DNA from: Saprospirales bacterium
GTDB lineage: Bacteria > Bacteroidota > Bacteroidia > Chitinophagales > Saprospiraceae
Direction of reading: 5' to 3'
Assembly (NCBI GenBank): GCA_016703765.1
Contig: JADJBL010000017.1
Location: forward strand, 66,798 to 130,797
DNA: 64,000 bases
Part shown: in pieces, positions 31,674 to 40,126 of the stretch
Layout of the letters: every line of letters starts with the position of its first letter
Numbering within the stretch: the stretch's first letter is position 1
The notes under the pieces: generated by a model
What the model saw: the letters and a program-made list of their open reading frames with translations, nothing else
Databases searched by the model: none
Told to the model about the DNA's origin: nothing
Position numbers and translations under genes: made by a program

Positions 31674-31748
31674 AATTAAGCACTCGGCAACTTGAGGTTG
31701 CCGGGTCCTTAATTTTATCTTATCGGGATGCTTATCAAAGCAAATGTA
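31674..31748 (-). promoter_or_regulatory. susC promoter box and leader hairpin
   Basis: TACATTTG on the minus strand (31741-31748) fits the -7 consensus. No TTG is visible at -33. About 30 nt on, AATTAAG...GGCAAC pairs with GTTGCC...CTTAATT (31674-31714), followed by the U-rich stretch TTTTATTCATTTTTA before the ATG at 31635. This could be an attenuator. The rest of 31749-31920 shows no gene. Confidence 0.5.
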
Positions 31749-31920
31749 GCCTATTTCTAATGGGAATTTACTTTGTTTTAACATTCAAATTCCGGCAAAT
31801 CTGAAAAAAACGTACTGTTATTAATATTGCCGGATCTGTTATTTCAGAATGACAAACGATCAGACCCTTAAAAACGCTGTTATGTAAATGGTCTGTTAAT
31901 TTTTTTTCAGCCACAGCGCT

Positions 31921-31928
31921 TACCTTTG
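31921..31928 (+). promoter_or_regulatory. -7 promoter box abutting the histidine kinase start
   Basis: TACCTTTG matches TAnnTTTG exactly and ends four bases before the ATG at 31933. Transcription would then start at or near the start codon, giving a leaderless or nearly leaderless mRNA. The -33 region is T-rich with no clear TTG. Confidence 0.5.
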
Positions 31929-31932
31929 TTCC

Positions 31933-32949
31933 ATGAGCCCCAACTCCGATCCGACTCCCTGGTGGCGAGGACTCTATTTCCTCGTGATCGCCTACCTCAT
32001 CCTGGGGTTTACCTGGTGGGCCGTACTCCTATATAATAAGAACCGCGACGCCTTCCAGGCAAAAACCGAACTCCTTCGCCTGCGCATGGAGGCCGATGGT
32101 ACTTATCAAAACGAAGAGTTATTCCAGCGTACTGCCGCTTTTCTCATTTTGAAAAACAAGTACCGGCATCAGGTAACGATGATCTACGGCGAATCGGCCG
32201 TCTTTGTACTCACGCTGCTTGTGAGCGTCATGCTCCTCAACCGGGGCTATCAGAAAGAAATGCGCGCTGCGCGCCAACGGCGCAATTTCCTCCTCTCCAT
32301 TACCCACGAGCTCAAATCTCCGCTGGCTTCCATCAAGCTGGTGCTGGAAACCATGCTCAAGCGCCAACTTCCCCCCGAACAGGTTCAATATATCGGAAAA
32401 CGGGCCCTGCGCGAAACCGAGCGCCTGCACAGGCTGGTCAACGACCTGCTCCTCTCCGCCAAACTGGAAACGGCCTACCAGCCTTTCCTCGAACCGGTAA
32501 ATCTCTCCCTACTGGTCCCTGAAATCGTCGAGAGTATCCGCGAAAAATACCCGGAGGCCGGCTTGCAGCTCTCCATTCAAGGGGAAATCACCGTCTGGCA
32601 GGGAGACCGCGACGGCCTGTACTCCGTGCTGCTCAATTTATTGGAAAATGCGGTGAAATACTCCGACGGCAAGCCCGAGATCGAGGTCGCCGTGCAGGAG
32701 TCAAACCAGTTGGTCCGCATCGAGGTCGCCGACCAGGGCATCGGCATCGCGGACCGGGAGAAGCCGCGGATATTCGACAAGTTTTACCGGGTTGGCAACG
32801 AGGACACCCGCAAGACCAAGGGCACCGGACTAGGCCTGTTTATCGTGCGGCAGGTCCTCCTGGCCCATGGGGGCCGCATCGCCGTTTCAGACAACCAACC
32901 TAAAGGCAGCGTGTTTGTTATAGAATTGCCGAATAAACCCGGCCACTAA
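31933..32949 (+). CDS. Membrane sensor histidine kinase
   Basis: The 338-residue protein has two membrane segments (about 10-32, LYFLVIAYLILGFTWWAVLLY; about 80-100, VFVLTLLVSVMLL). A short extracytoplasmic part of about 45 residues lies between them. The HisKA box is SITHELKSPLASIK with the phosphorylated His. The catalytic domain has LLENAVKYSDG (N box), DQGIGIADREKPRIFDKFYR (G1/F) and GTGLGLFIVRQV (G2). It pairs with the response regulator 11 nt downstream. The signal is unknown. The divergent SusC/D pair is a possible target but that is inference. Confidence 0.94.
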   Translation: MSPNSDPTPWWRGLYFLVIAYLILGFTWWAVLLYNKNRDAFQAKTELLRLRMEADGTYQNEELFQRTAAFLILKNKYRHQVTMIYGESAVFVLTLLVSVMLLNRGYQKEMRAARQRRNFLLSITHELKSPLASIKLVLETMLKRQLPPEQVQYIGKRALRETERLHRLVNDLLLSAKLETAYQPFLEPVNLSLLVPEIVESIREKYPEAGLQLSIQGEITVWQGDRDGLYSVLLNLLENAVKYSDGKPEIEVAVQESNQLVRIEVADQGIGIADREKPRIFDKFYRVGNEDTRKTKGTGLGLFIVRQVLLAHGGRIAVSDNQPKGSVFVIELPNKPGH

Positions 32950-32960
32950 AACTTCCATTA

Positions 32961-33659
32961 ATGAGAATCCTTCTAGTCGAAGATGAAGAAAGCCTGCGCG
33001 ACCTGATCCGTTTTAACCTGGAATTGGAGGGCTATGAGGTCATTGCCGCAGGCGACGGCCGGCGAGCCCTGGCCCTCTCCCGCGAACAACATTTCGACCT
33101 CCTCCTGCTCGATGTCATGCTGCCCGAAGTGGATGGATTCCAGCTCTGTGAGCAGATCCGCCTGACCAATTTCGAAGTGCCCATCGTGTTCCTCACCGCC
33201 AAGGATACCGCCGCCGACCGGATTGCCGGCCTGCGCAAGGGCGCCGACGACTACATCACCAAACCCTTCAACCTGGAAGAACTGCTGCTCCGCGTAAACC
33301 GGCTCATTCAGCGCACCAGCCGCTCCCCGGAAAACATCCCCGAGGAATACCAGTTTGGCCCAAACAAGGTCAACTTTGCCAACTTCGACGCCGTCGGCGT
33401 TCAGGGCCCCTTTACCCTCACGAAAAAAGAAGCCATGCTGCTCAAGCTGCTCATCGAACGCAAGAACGAGGTGGTTTCCCGCCAGCAGATCCTACAATAC
33501 GTCTGGGGCTATGATGTCTACCCTTCCACCCGTACCATAGACAATTTCATCCTCTCCTTCCGCAAGTACTTTGAGCAAAATCCGAAGGAGCCCCGTTACT
33601 TCCATTCGATCCGCGGAGTGGGGTATCGGTTTGTTCACCCTTCACCCTTCACCCTTTAA
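32961..33659 (+). CDS. OmpR-family response regulator
   Basis: The protein has 232 residues. The receiver domain contains VEDEESLRDL (acidic pocket), LLLLDVMLPEVDG (phosphorylated Asp about residue 52), TAKD and ADDYITKPFNLEELLLRV (Lys). A winged-helix DNA-binding domain follows (FTLTKKEAMLLKLLIERKNEVVSRQQILQYVWG...TRTIDNFILSFRKYFEQNPKEPRYFHSIRGVGYRF). It is the output partner of the upstream kinase. Its 3' end overlaps the convergent ABC ATPase gene by 11 bp. Confidence 0.95.
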   Translation: MRILLVEDEESLRDLIRFNLELEGYEVIAAGDGRRALALSREQHFDLLLLDVMLPEVDGFQLCEQIRLTNFEVPIVFLTAKDTAADRIAGLRKGADDYITKPFNLEELLLRVNRLIQRTSRSPENIPEEYQFGPNKVNFANFDAVGVQGPFTLTKKEAMLLKLLIERKNEVVSRQQILQYVWGYDVYPSTRTIDNFILSFRKYFEQNPKEPRYFHSIRGVGYRFVHPSPFTL

Positions 33660-34269
33660 ACCTGGTAATATCCAGCCTTTCTTTACAAAACCCAAAATCC
33701 GCTTCCACATTGGAAGCCACGACCAGGAGGCGGTCGCCGGCGAGGCGCTCGGCCAGGTCGAGGTACCATTCCTGGCCCTGGGCGTCGAGGTTGGTGCCGG
33801 GTTCGTCGAGGAGCAGGACGGGGGTATCGGAGCAGAAAGCAAGGGCCAGTTTGAGCCTTTGTTTCATTCCGGAGGAAAAATTCCGGATCTCCTTGTTGCG
33901 CTGGCTGGCAAAGGGAAGGAGTTCCACCACTTCCTGTTCCGTCCACCCGTGGAGGAAGGGCTTGAAGCGCCGGTGAAAACGAATGGCTTCCAGCAAGGTA
34001 AATTCTTCGATCAATTCGATATAGGGGGCGGCCATGCCGATGGAGCGGTAAATTTCCTCCCTGGGTGCGGGCCGGTCGCCGAGCAGGTGGAGGACTTTCC
34101 CCCGGGAGGGAGAAAGGAACCCGGATAGCACTTTGAGCAGGGTGGATTTGCCCGAGCCGTTGGGGCCCAAAATGGCGTACCTGCCGCCTGGTTTGAAGGT
34201 AAAATCGATCCGTCGGAACACCCATTCCATCCGGTAGCGTTTGCCCGCATTTTCCAGACGAATGGTCAT
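33649..34269 (-). CDS. ABC transporter ATP-binding protein (CcmA-like)
   Basis: The 206-residue protein has Walker A GPNGSGKSTLLK, signature FSSGMKQRLKLALAF and Walker B PVLLLDEPGTNLD. It is a short single ATPase domain resembling the CcmA/heme-exporter class of Bacteroidota. No permease is in the window, so the substrate is unknown. Its ATG overlaps the lpxA stop (ATGA), so it is translated with the lipid A genes. A link to envelope export is suggested by context only. Confidence 0.88.
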   Translation of the reverse strand: MTIRLENAGKRYRMEWVFRRIDFTFKPGGRYAILGPNGSGKSTLLKVLSGFLSPSRGKVLHLLGDRPAPREEIYRSIGMAAPYIELIEEFTLLEAIRFHRRFKPFLHGWTEQEVVELLPFASQRNKEIRNFSSGMKQRLKLALAFCSDTPVLLLDEPGTNLDAQGQEWYLDLAERLAGDRLLVVASNVEADFGFCKERLDITRFKG

Positions 34270-35075
34270 AAATCCGTTTTTCTGACCGAGGAGCGGAGCC
34301 CCTTGAGCAGGCCGCGCGACGAGCCTTTTACAAAGTCCAGTATTTCATCCCTTTCCGGGGAAACAGGAAGGGCCTCGATCTGCTCAAGGGCCTGTTTGGT
34401 ATTGTTTCCTTTCACGAAAAGGATCCGGTAAATATCCTGGATCAGGTTGATCTGTTCGTTGCTGAAGCCGCGGCGCTTGAGCCCTACGGAATTGACCCCC
34501 ACGTAGGAGATCGGGTCGCGGCGGGCGGCTTTGATGAAGGGGGGAATATCCTTCCGGACGAGGGAGCCTCCGCCCACCATGGCGTGCCTGCCGATCTTGA
34601 CAAACTGGTGCACCGCCGCATAACCGCCGAGGATGGCCCAGTCGCCCACCTCGATATGGCCCGCCAGGCCCACATTGTTGGCCAGGATGCAGTGCCTGCC
34701 GACCATGCAATCGTGCGCCACGTGCACATAGGCCATCAGGAGGGTATGGTCGCCGATCCTGGTCTGGTGATTGGCCTTGGTGCCCCGGTTGAGGGTGCAG
34801 TACTCCCGTATGGTGACGTGGTCGCCGATCTCCAGGATGGACTCCTCCCCTTCGAATTTCAGGTCTTGGGGAATGGCGCCCACGACCGCTCCGGGGAAAA
34901 TATTGCAATTTTTCCCGATCCGGGCCCCGTCCATGATGCAGGTGTTTGGTCCAATCCAGGTATTTTCACCGATCACCACGTTATTGCCAATCGTGGCAAA
35001 AGGTTCGATGACCACATTATTTCCGATGATGGCGCCGGGATGGATGTTGCGAAGTCCGTTCAGATTTTTATTCAT
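34266..35075 (-). CDS. lpxA: UDP-N-acetylglucosamine acyltransferase LpxA
   Basis: The 269-residue protein has a left-handed beta-helix of hexapeptide repeats (IHPGAIIGNNVVIEPFATIGNNVVIGENTWIGPNTCIMDGARIG) and the catalytic-His region LMAYVHVAHDCMVG. A helical C-terminus (NSVGLKRRGFSNEQINLIQDIYRILF) is typical of LpxA. It adds the first acyl chain in lipid A synthesis. It is in the lpxD-lpxC/fabZ-lpxA-ABC run. Confidence 0.96.
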   Translation of the reverse strand: MNKNLNGLRNIHPGAIIGNNVVIEPFATIGNNVVIGENTWIGPNTCIMDGARIGKNCNIFPGAVVGAIPQDLKFEGEESILEIGDHVTIREYCTLNRGTKANHQTRIGDHTLLMAYVHVAHDCMVGRHCILANNVGLAGHIEVGDWAILGGYAAVHQFVKIGRHAMVGGGSLVRKDIPPFIKAARRDPISYVGVNSVGLKRRGFSNEQINLIQDIYRILFVKGNNTKQALEQIEALPVSPERDEILDFVKGSSRGLLKGLRSSVRKTDL

Positions 35076-35088
35076 TACTCGAATTAAG

Positions 35089-36486
35089 CTATTCTTTATT
35101 TCGCTTCACGATTTGGGCGGTCATTTCAGCTTCGGAAGCAATTTTGCTTCCTACATAAGCCGTGGCACTCATCTGAACGATACCCCTCCGGATGGGGGCG
35201 GTCAGTTCGCAGCGCAGCAACAGCGTATCGCCGGGAAAAACCATATTCTTAAACTTGGCATTTTCGATCTTGAGGAAATAAGTATCCCAATTCCCGGGGT
35301 CTTCCTGTAGCGACAAGACAAACACTCCTCCAGCCTGGGCCAGTGCTTCCAGCTGCAAAACGCCTGGAAAAACGGGGTTTCCCGGAAAATGCCCCTGGAA
35401 AAACGCCTCATTCATCGTCACATTTTTCACCCCTACCACGTACTTGTCCGTCATCTCGACGATCTTGTCCACAAACAGGAAGGGATAGCGGTGAGGCAGC
35501 ATGTTCATGATCTGCTTCACATTGATAATAGGAGGCAGGTCGGGATCGTATTTGGGGATGTTGCCCAGTTTGCGCTGGTCCTGGAGGCATTTTTTCAACA
35601 ACCGGGCAAACTCGATATTGGCCTTGTGGCCCGGTTTGGTCGCCACGATCTTGCCTTTGATCGGGGCGCCGATCAGGGTCAGGTCGCCGATCACATCCAG
35701 CAGTTTGTGGCGTGCGGGCTCGTTTTGAAAATGGAGTTGGGTGGTGTTGAGCACGCCTTCGCGTTCTACTTTGATCGAGGGTTTCCCGAGTTTCTGGGCC
35801 AGGTGGTCGAGCTCTTCCTGGCTGAGCAGGCGGTCTGCGATCACGATGGCATTGTCCAGATCGCCTCCTTTGATCAGGTCCTGCTGAGCCAGCATTTCCA
35901 GTTCGTGCAGGAATACGAAGGTCCTGCAAGGGGCGATCTCCGTTTTGTAATCCTGAAGGGACTGCATGGAAGCATATTGCGGGCCCAGGATGGGAGAGCC
36001 GAAATCGACCAGCGTGGTCACCTGGAAAAAATCTGCGGGAAGGGCCAGCAATTCGGAGCCGGTGTCGGGGTCGTAATAGGAGATCGGTTCGGTCACCTCC
36101 AAAACCTCCCGCTCCGCATCCTGGGCTTCCCTTCCGGCCTCTTCCAGGGCCCTGACGAAGAGCCGGGCGCTTCCATCCATGATGGGAACCTCGGGTCCGT
36201 CGATCTCCATGAGCACGTTGTCGATTTCCATGCCGTGAAGGGAAGAAAGCACATGCTCCACCGTGCTGACGGCCGCTCCTTCCGAGCTCAGCGTGGTGCC
36301 CCGGTTAGTGGACATCACCATTCCCAGGTCTGCTTTTATGATCGGTTTGCCCGGCAGGTCCACGCGCTGAAAACGAATGCCGTGATCGGCCGGAGCGGGA
36401 AGAAAAACGAGCTTCACCGGTTCGCCGGTATGTAGTCCTACCCCTTCAAGCTCCACCGATTTCCGGATGGTATGCTGATTTGTCAT
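35089..36486 (-). CDS. lpxC/fabZ: Fused UDP-3-O-acyl-GlcNAc deacetylase and 3-hydroxyacyl-ACP dehydratase
   Basis: The protein has 465 residues. Residues 1-310 are LpxC, with zinc ligands in VSTVEHVLSSLHG and ARHKLLDVIGDLTLIG and the active-site His in GHKANIEFA. Residues 320-465 are FabZ, with PHRYPFLFVDKI (catalytic His) and GHFPGNPVFPGVLQLEALAQAGG (catalytic Glu). This fusion is characteristic of Bacteroidota and couples lipid A and fatty-acid synthesis. A TATCTTTG box (36507-36514, minus) lies 20 nt before the start codon. Confidence 0.97.
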   Translation of the reverse strand: MTNQHTIRKSVELEGVGLHTGEPVKLVFLPAPADHGIRFQRVDLPGKPIIKADLGMVMSTNRGTTLSSEGAAVSTVEHVLSSLHGMEIDNVLMEIDGPEVPIMDGSARLFVRALEEAGREAQDAEREVLEVTEPISYYDPDTGSELLALPADFFQVTTLVDFGSPILGPQYASMQSLQDYKTEIAPCRTFVFLHELEMLAQQDLIKGGDLDNAIVIADRLLSQEELDHLAQKLGKPSIKVEREGVLNTTQLHFQNEPARHKLLDVIGDLTLIGAPIKGKIVATKPGHKANIEFARLLKKCLQDQRKLGNIPKYDPDLPPIINVKQIMNMLPHRYPFLFVDKIVEMTDKYVVGVKNVTMNEAFFQGHFPGNPVFPGVLQLEALAQAGGVFVLSLQEDPGNWDTYFLKIENAKFKNMVFPGDTLLLRCELTAPIRRGIVQMSATAYVGSKIASEAEMTAQIVKRNKE

Positions 36487-36557
36487 AAACTCGTCAAAAA
36501 TTTTTACAAAGATAGTTGTTTGTTCCTGGAAAAAGGACGGGGAATTCCCCGGTCGGT

Positions 36558-37598
36558 TTAGGGCTTTTCCGGGTTGGATTTAGCTTCCAGCATTCGGAGA
36601 CGTTTTTCCATTTCCGGCAACAGTTTGAAGAGTGCGGAAGCCTTTAAAAACTCGCGATATCCCATAGCGGGCGCGCCTCCGATGATCATTCCATCTTTCT
36701 CCACGCTGCCCAGCACCCCGCTCTGGCCTTGTACCTTTACCCGGTCGGCGATGCGGATATGCCCGGCAAACCCGGCCTGTCCGCCGATCTGGACCTGCTC
36801 CCCGATCCTGGTGCTCCCGGCAATGCCCACCTGAGCCGCTATGGCGGTATGGGCGCCGATCTCTACATTATGAGCAACCTGCACCAGGTTGTCGATCTTC
36901 ACGCCTTTGCGGATCAGGGTGGAGCCCATGGTCGCCCGGTCGATGACCGTATTGGCCCCTATTTCCACATCGTCCTCGAGGACGACATTGCCGATCTGCG
37001 CTATTTTTTGATAAGAGCCATCCTCTTTCGGCGAAAAACCAAACCCGTCGCTACCCACCACGGCATTGGCATGGAGTACGCAGCGCCGGCCGATCCGGCA
37101 CTGGTGATAGACTTTTACACCGGGATAGATCAGGGTCTCCTCCCCCACTTCCGCATCGGGGCCGATATAGACCTGGGAAACCAGCCGGGCGCCCCGGGCG
37201 ATCCGAGCGCCCTTTTCCACCACCGAAAAAGGGCCGATACTCACCCCCTCTTCGATGAGGGCCCCGGGATGAATGAATGCCAGGGATGAAATTCCCTCGT
37301 TTTCCGGTTTGGGCGCGTGTTTTCCATATTCCTCCAGCAGGGCCGCTATGGCTGCATAGACGTTGTCTACCCGGATCATCGTGGCCGGCACCGGTTTGTC
37401 GGGGACAAAGTCCCTACCTACCAGGATCGCCGAGGCGTTCGTGGTGTATACGTATGGCTCGTATTTGGGGTTGGCGAAAAAGGTGATGGCGCCATGGCCG
37501 CCCTCTTCTATTTTGGCAGGCCTGTTGATCTCTACGTTTGGGTCCCCTTCTACTATGCCTCCCAGAAACTGTGCTATTTGACCAGCTGTGAATTGCAT
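36558..37598 (-). CDS. lpxD: UDP-3-O-(3-hydroxyacyl)glucosamine N-acyltransferase LpxD
   Basis: The 346-residue protein has the LpxD N-terminal uridine-binding domain ([47 protein letters not shown]). The hexapeptide beta-helix includes the catalytic region [30 protein letters not shown] and VVGSDGFGF. It adds the second acyl chain to lipid A. It leads the lpx run. TACCTTTG ends five bases before its ATG. Confidence 0.96.
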   Translation of the reverse strand: MQFTAGQIAQFLGGIVEGDPNVEINRPAKIEEGGHGAITFFANPKYEPYVYTTNASAILVGRDFVPDKPVPATMIRVDNVYAAIAALLEEYGKHAPKPENEGISSLAFIHPGALIEEGVSIGPFSVVEKGARIARGARLVSQVYIGPDAEVGEETLIYPGVKVYHQCRIGRRCVLHANAVVGSDGFGFSPKEDGSYQKIAQIGNVVLEDDVEIGANTVIDRATMGSTLIRKGVKIDNLVQVAHNVEIGAHTAIAAQVGIAGSTRIGEQVQIGGQAGFAGHIRIADRVKVQGQSGVLGSVEKDGMIIGGAPAMGYREFLKASALFKLLPEMEKRLRMLEAKSNPEKP

Positions 37599-37603
37599 GG
37601 GGG

Positions 37604-37652
37604 CAAAGGTAGAACAATTTGCTAAAAATTGCTTTTTGCCCTTTTATCTTTG
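37604..37652. promoter_or_regulatory. Divergent -7 boxes for lpxD and the hemC-like gene
   Basis: TACCTTTG on the minus strand (37604-37611) points to lpxD, with the ATG five bases beyond. TATCTTTG on the plus strand (37645-37652) points to the hemC-like gene, with the ATG eight bases beyond. Both imply very short or absent leaders. No well-spaced -33 TTG is seen for either. Confidence 0.45.
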
Positions 37653-37660
37653 GAGCCGAA

Positions 37661-38495
37661 ATGGAAAGGATCATAAGAATTGGCATCCCGGAAGGGAGCG
37701 GGGGCGAGGCCCTCCAACAACAGGTTTTAAAGACATTCCAGGCGCCTGCCTGGCAATGCCTGCCTCGGCTTTACCCACCGGATGAGCTGCATGCAGCCCT
37801 GCTTTCCGGTGAAATCGAATGCAGCGCCCGGGCCCTCCACGAATTGCCCGCCACACCCCGGGAAGGGATCGTCAACGCCGCCCTGATCGACCGGGCCGAG
37901 CCCGCAGCCATGCTCATCATGCCTGCCGAAAAGCAATCCAACGGCATATTCCGGCTTCCAAAAGAAGCCGTCGTGTACGTGGCTCATCCCGCTCTAGGCG
38001 CGCAGTTGGGCGATTTCCGACCCGAGCTCCGGCTGCATCTGCTGGAAGGGAGCTTCCTGCAATGGGATTCGCTCCTCAGGGAAGGCTCAAGCCGACGCAT
38101 TGCTCCTCAACCCGCTGGAAGCTTCGCTTTTTTTGAGGGAAAAGAGCGAGGATTTCTTTCGTCTGGCGCTGAACCCCCGGGAGATCTGCCCTCAGCCGGG
38201 CCTGGGGGCCATAGTCCTTCAAACCCTGTCCGACGATCTTCCCACCCGGCGTTTGTTGCAATCGGTTCATCGGCCCGAGCTCTCTGCGCGGACCAATGTG
38301 GAGCGTAAATTGCTCCGCCTGCTGGGTGGCGAGATCCAAACGCCCCTCGGCGCCTTTTGCGAGAGGGATGCGATGGGCCATTACCACCTTTTTGCCGCCT
38401 ATGCCGGGGGGGAGAGTGGCCGGCTCAGGCGGGTCAGGCAATCTTCCAGCACCACATCCGACCTGGCAGACCTGGCATTTGCCGCTTTACAATAA
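37661..38495 (+). pseudogene. Divergent hydroxymethylbilane synthase (HemC)-like gene, frameshifted
   Basis: The first frame reads MERIIRIGIPEGSGGEALQQQV... to about WDSLLREG near 38087. One extra base then shifts to QADALLLNPLEASLFLREK...NVERKLLRLLGGEIQTPLGAFCERDAMGHYHLFAAYAG. Span length (835 nt) is one over a multiple of three. The family pattern is recognisable at both ends. However, the AVHSLKDLP-type motif is replaced (CSARALHELPA), the RGN motif is gone, and the cofactor-binding Cys of the GGC motif is Glu (GGEIQ). It is probably not a working HemC even if the frame is intact. A paralog with another role is possible. Confidence 0.7.
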
Positions 38496-38533
38496 TTTTG
38501 GGCCAACACCAGTTTCAACCAAAAAATAAAACC

Positions 38534-38977
38534 ATGCGCCCCTACCCTGTCCTCCTGTTCCTGCTGGCCGTTGTTTATACCGCCTGCCGGCCTGGCCAAC
38601 CCCAGGTCGAACAGGCACAAGCGGAAGAGGAGGTAGATCTGAACGAGTTTTACAATTTCTACCAAAGCTTTCATATCGACAGCGCCTACCAGATGGATCA
38701 TATCATTTTTCCCTTGCAAGGCTTGCCCGCCAACGCCGACAGCATTACCATTGCAAGGAATAATTACCATTGGGAAAGGGAAGACTGGATCCTGCACCAG
38801 CCCGTCGATTTTGAAACCAGCGAATTCCGGCGGGAGATCCTCCCCCTGAGCGAGGAGATCGTGTTGGAAAAGATCGTGCACCGCAGCGGCCAGACCGGCA
38901 TGCTCCGACGTTTCGCCAAGATCGGCGACGATTGGTATTTGATCTATTTTGCGGACCTCAATAGGATACGGCAGTAG
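38534..38977 (+). CDS. Small lipoprotein, DUF4348-like
   Basis: The 147-residue protein has a lipoprotein signal with VVYTAC (lipid Cys about residue 18). The mature part starts with an acidic stretch (EQAQAEEEVDLNEFYNFYQSFHIDSAYQMDHIIFPLQG) and ends DDWYLIYFADLNRIRQ. This resembles the DUF4348 family of Bacteroidota lipoproteins, whose function is unknown. The ATG at 38534 follows AAAATAAAACC and starts the signal peptide. The TAG stop lies at the edge of the intergenic hairpin. Confidence 0.75.
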   Translation: MRPYPVLLFLLAVVYTACRPGQPQVEQAQAEEEVDLNEFYNFYQSFHIDSAYQMDHIIFPLQGLPANADSITIARNNYHWEREDWILHQPVDFETSEFRREILPLSEEIVLEKIVHRSGQTGMLRRFAKIGDDWYLIYFADLNRIRQ

Positions 38978-39058
38978 TTTTGAGTTTTTAATTTTTAGTC
39001 CTTAGTTTTTAGTTGGGTTGCTCTAACTAAGAACTAAAAATTAAAAACTAAAAACTTA
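38976..39058. repeat. Intergenic hairpin with AGTTTTTA-type arms
   Basis: The left arm (TTTGAGTTTTTAATTTTTAG...) pairs with the right arm (CTAAAAATTAAAAACTAAAAACTT). It exactly fills the gap between two convergent genes. The TAG of the lipoprotein and the TAA of hldD are both within its arms. It is probably a bidirectional terminator. Confidence 0.82.
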
Positions 39059-40024
39059 ATAAGTCTTGTTGCCCAATAGATACCCCTTCACATAATCCCC
39101 CACTCCTTCTTCCAGCGAAAAGAAAGGCCTTGCATACCCGGCTCCCCGCAGTTTGTCCATATTGGCCTGGGTAAAGTACTGGTAGGTATCCCGAATGTCT
39201 TCGGGCGTATCGACAAATTCTATTTTGGGCTCCAGCTGCATGGCGTGGAAGGTGGCCTTTGCCAGGTCGAGGAAGGTGCGGGCCTGGCCCGAGCCCACGT
39301 TGTACAGGCCGTTGGCGGGATGGTTGCTGAGCAGGAAATAGCAAATATCCACCACGTCTTTGACATAGATAAAATCGCGCTTTTGATGCCCGTCGGCAAT
39401 GCCGGGGCGGTGTGAGCGGAACAGCTTCATGCCGCCCGATTCGCGGATCTGGCGAAAAGTGTGATACACCACGGAGGCCATGCGGCCCTTGTGGTATTCG
39501 TTGGGTCCGTACACGTTGAAAAACTTGAGCCCGGCCCAGAATGGCGGGCTTTCTTTTTGCCGCAGCGCCCAGATATCGAATTCGTTTTTCGACACCCCAT
39601 AAGGGTTTAAAGGTTTCAACTGGGCCGGCAATTCGTGGCGGTCGTCGTAACCCAGGGCGCCGTCCCCGTAGGTCGCGGCGCTGGATGCGTAAACGAGCGG
39701 GATGCGATACCGGGTGCAACGCTCCCACAAAGCCTTGGTGTAGTTCAGGTTGAGGCGCTCGAAGATCGACCAGTCTTTTTCGGTGGTGTCCGTCCTCGCG
39801 CCCATGTGAAAGACGAAGGTGACGTCGTCGTGCGCCCGGTCCAACCAATCCAGAAACTCCATCCGCCCAAACCTCGCGATGCAGGACCTGTCCAGCAGGT
39901 TTCTGACCTTGTCCGGGCGGGCGGCAAAATCGTCCACCAGGAGCAGGTTCTTATGCCCCAGGTCGTTCAGTTTGCCCGTAAGGCAACTCCCGATAAAGCC
40001 GGCCGCGCCTGTAATGACGATCAT
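39056..40024 (-). CDS. hldD: ADP-glycero-manno-heptose 6-epimerase-like SDR
   Basis: The 322-residue protein has the N-terminal Rossmann motif MIVITGAAGFIGSCLTGKLNDLG. Family-typical segments are FHMGARTDTTEKDW, the catalytic YASSAATYGDGALGY, and NPYGVSKNEFD (Tyr-x3-Lys). FFNVYGPNEYHKGRMASVVYH and RDFIYVKDVV also match RfaD/HldD. It makes ADP-L-glycero-D-manno-heptose for LPS core. The lipid A genes and a family 9 (heptosyltransferase-type) gene in the window fit this. Confidence 0.9.
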   Translation of the reverse strand: MIVITGAAGFIGSCLTGKLNDLGHKNLLLVDDFAARPDKVRNLLDRSCIARFGRMEFLDWLDRAHDDVTFVFHMGARTDTTEKDWSIFERLNLNYTKALWERCTRYRIPLVYASSAATYGDGALGYDDRHELPAQLKPLNPYGVSKNEFDIWALRQKESPPFWAGLKFFNVYGPNEYHKGRMASVVYHTFRQIRESGGMKLFRSHRPGIADGHQKRDFIYVKDVVDICYFLLSNHPANGLYNVGSGQARTFLDLAKATFHAMQLEPKIEFVDTPEDIRDTYQYFTQANMDKLRGAGYARPFFSLEEGVGDYVKGYLLGNKTY

Positions 40025-40029
40025 ACATT

Positions 40030-40126
40030 GAGTTGAAGAGTTGAAGAGTTGAAGAGTTTACTTTTTGACGAAGTCAAAAAGGCGTCCTTTAAACTTTAAA
40101 CTATTCAACTTTTCAACTATAAACTA
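40030..40126. repeat. Intergenic hairpin with GTTGAAGA tandem arms
   Basis: The left arm is GAGTTGAA repeated three times. An inner hairpin CTTTTTGAC-GAA-GTCAAAAAG follows, then CTTTAAACTTTAAACTATTCAACTTTTCAAC as the right arm. It fills the hldD-gcvP gap and the gcvP TAG stop lies at its edge. A second family copy lies at 63763-63872, with the inner hairpin changed to GGC-TTT-GCC. This paired change supports selection for structure. Confidence 0.82.

Noticed and set aside
37661..38495. Functional hemC
   Set aside because: Key motifs are missing even after repairing the frameshift, so I call it only hemC-like.
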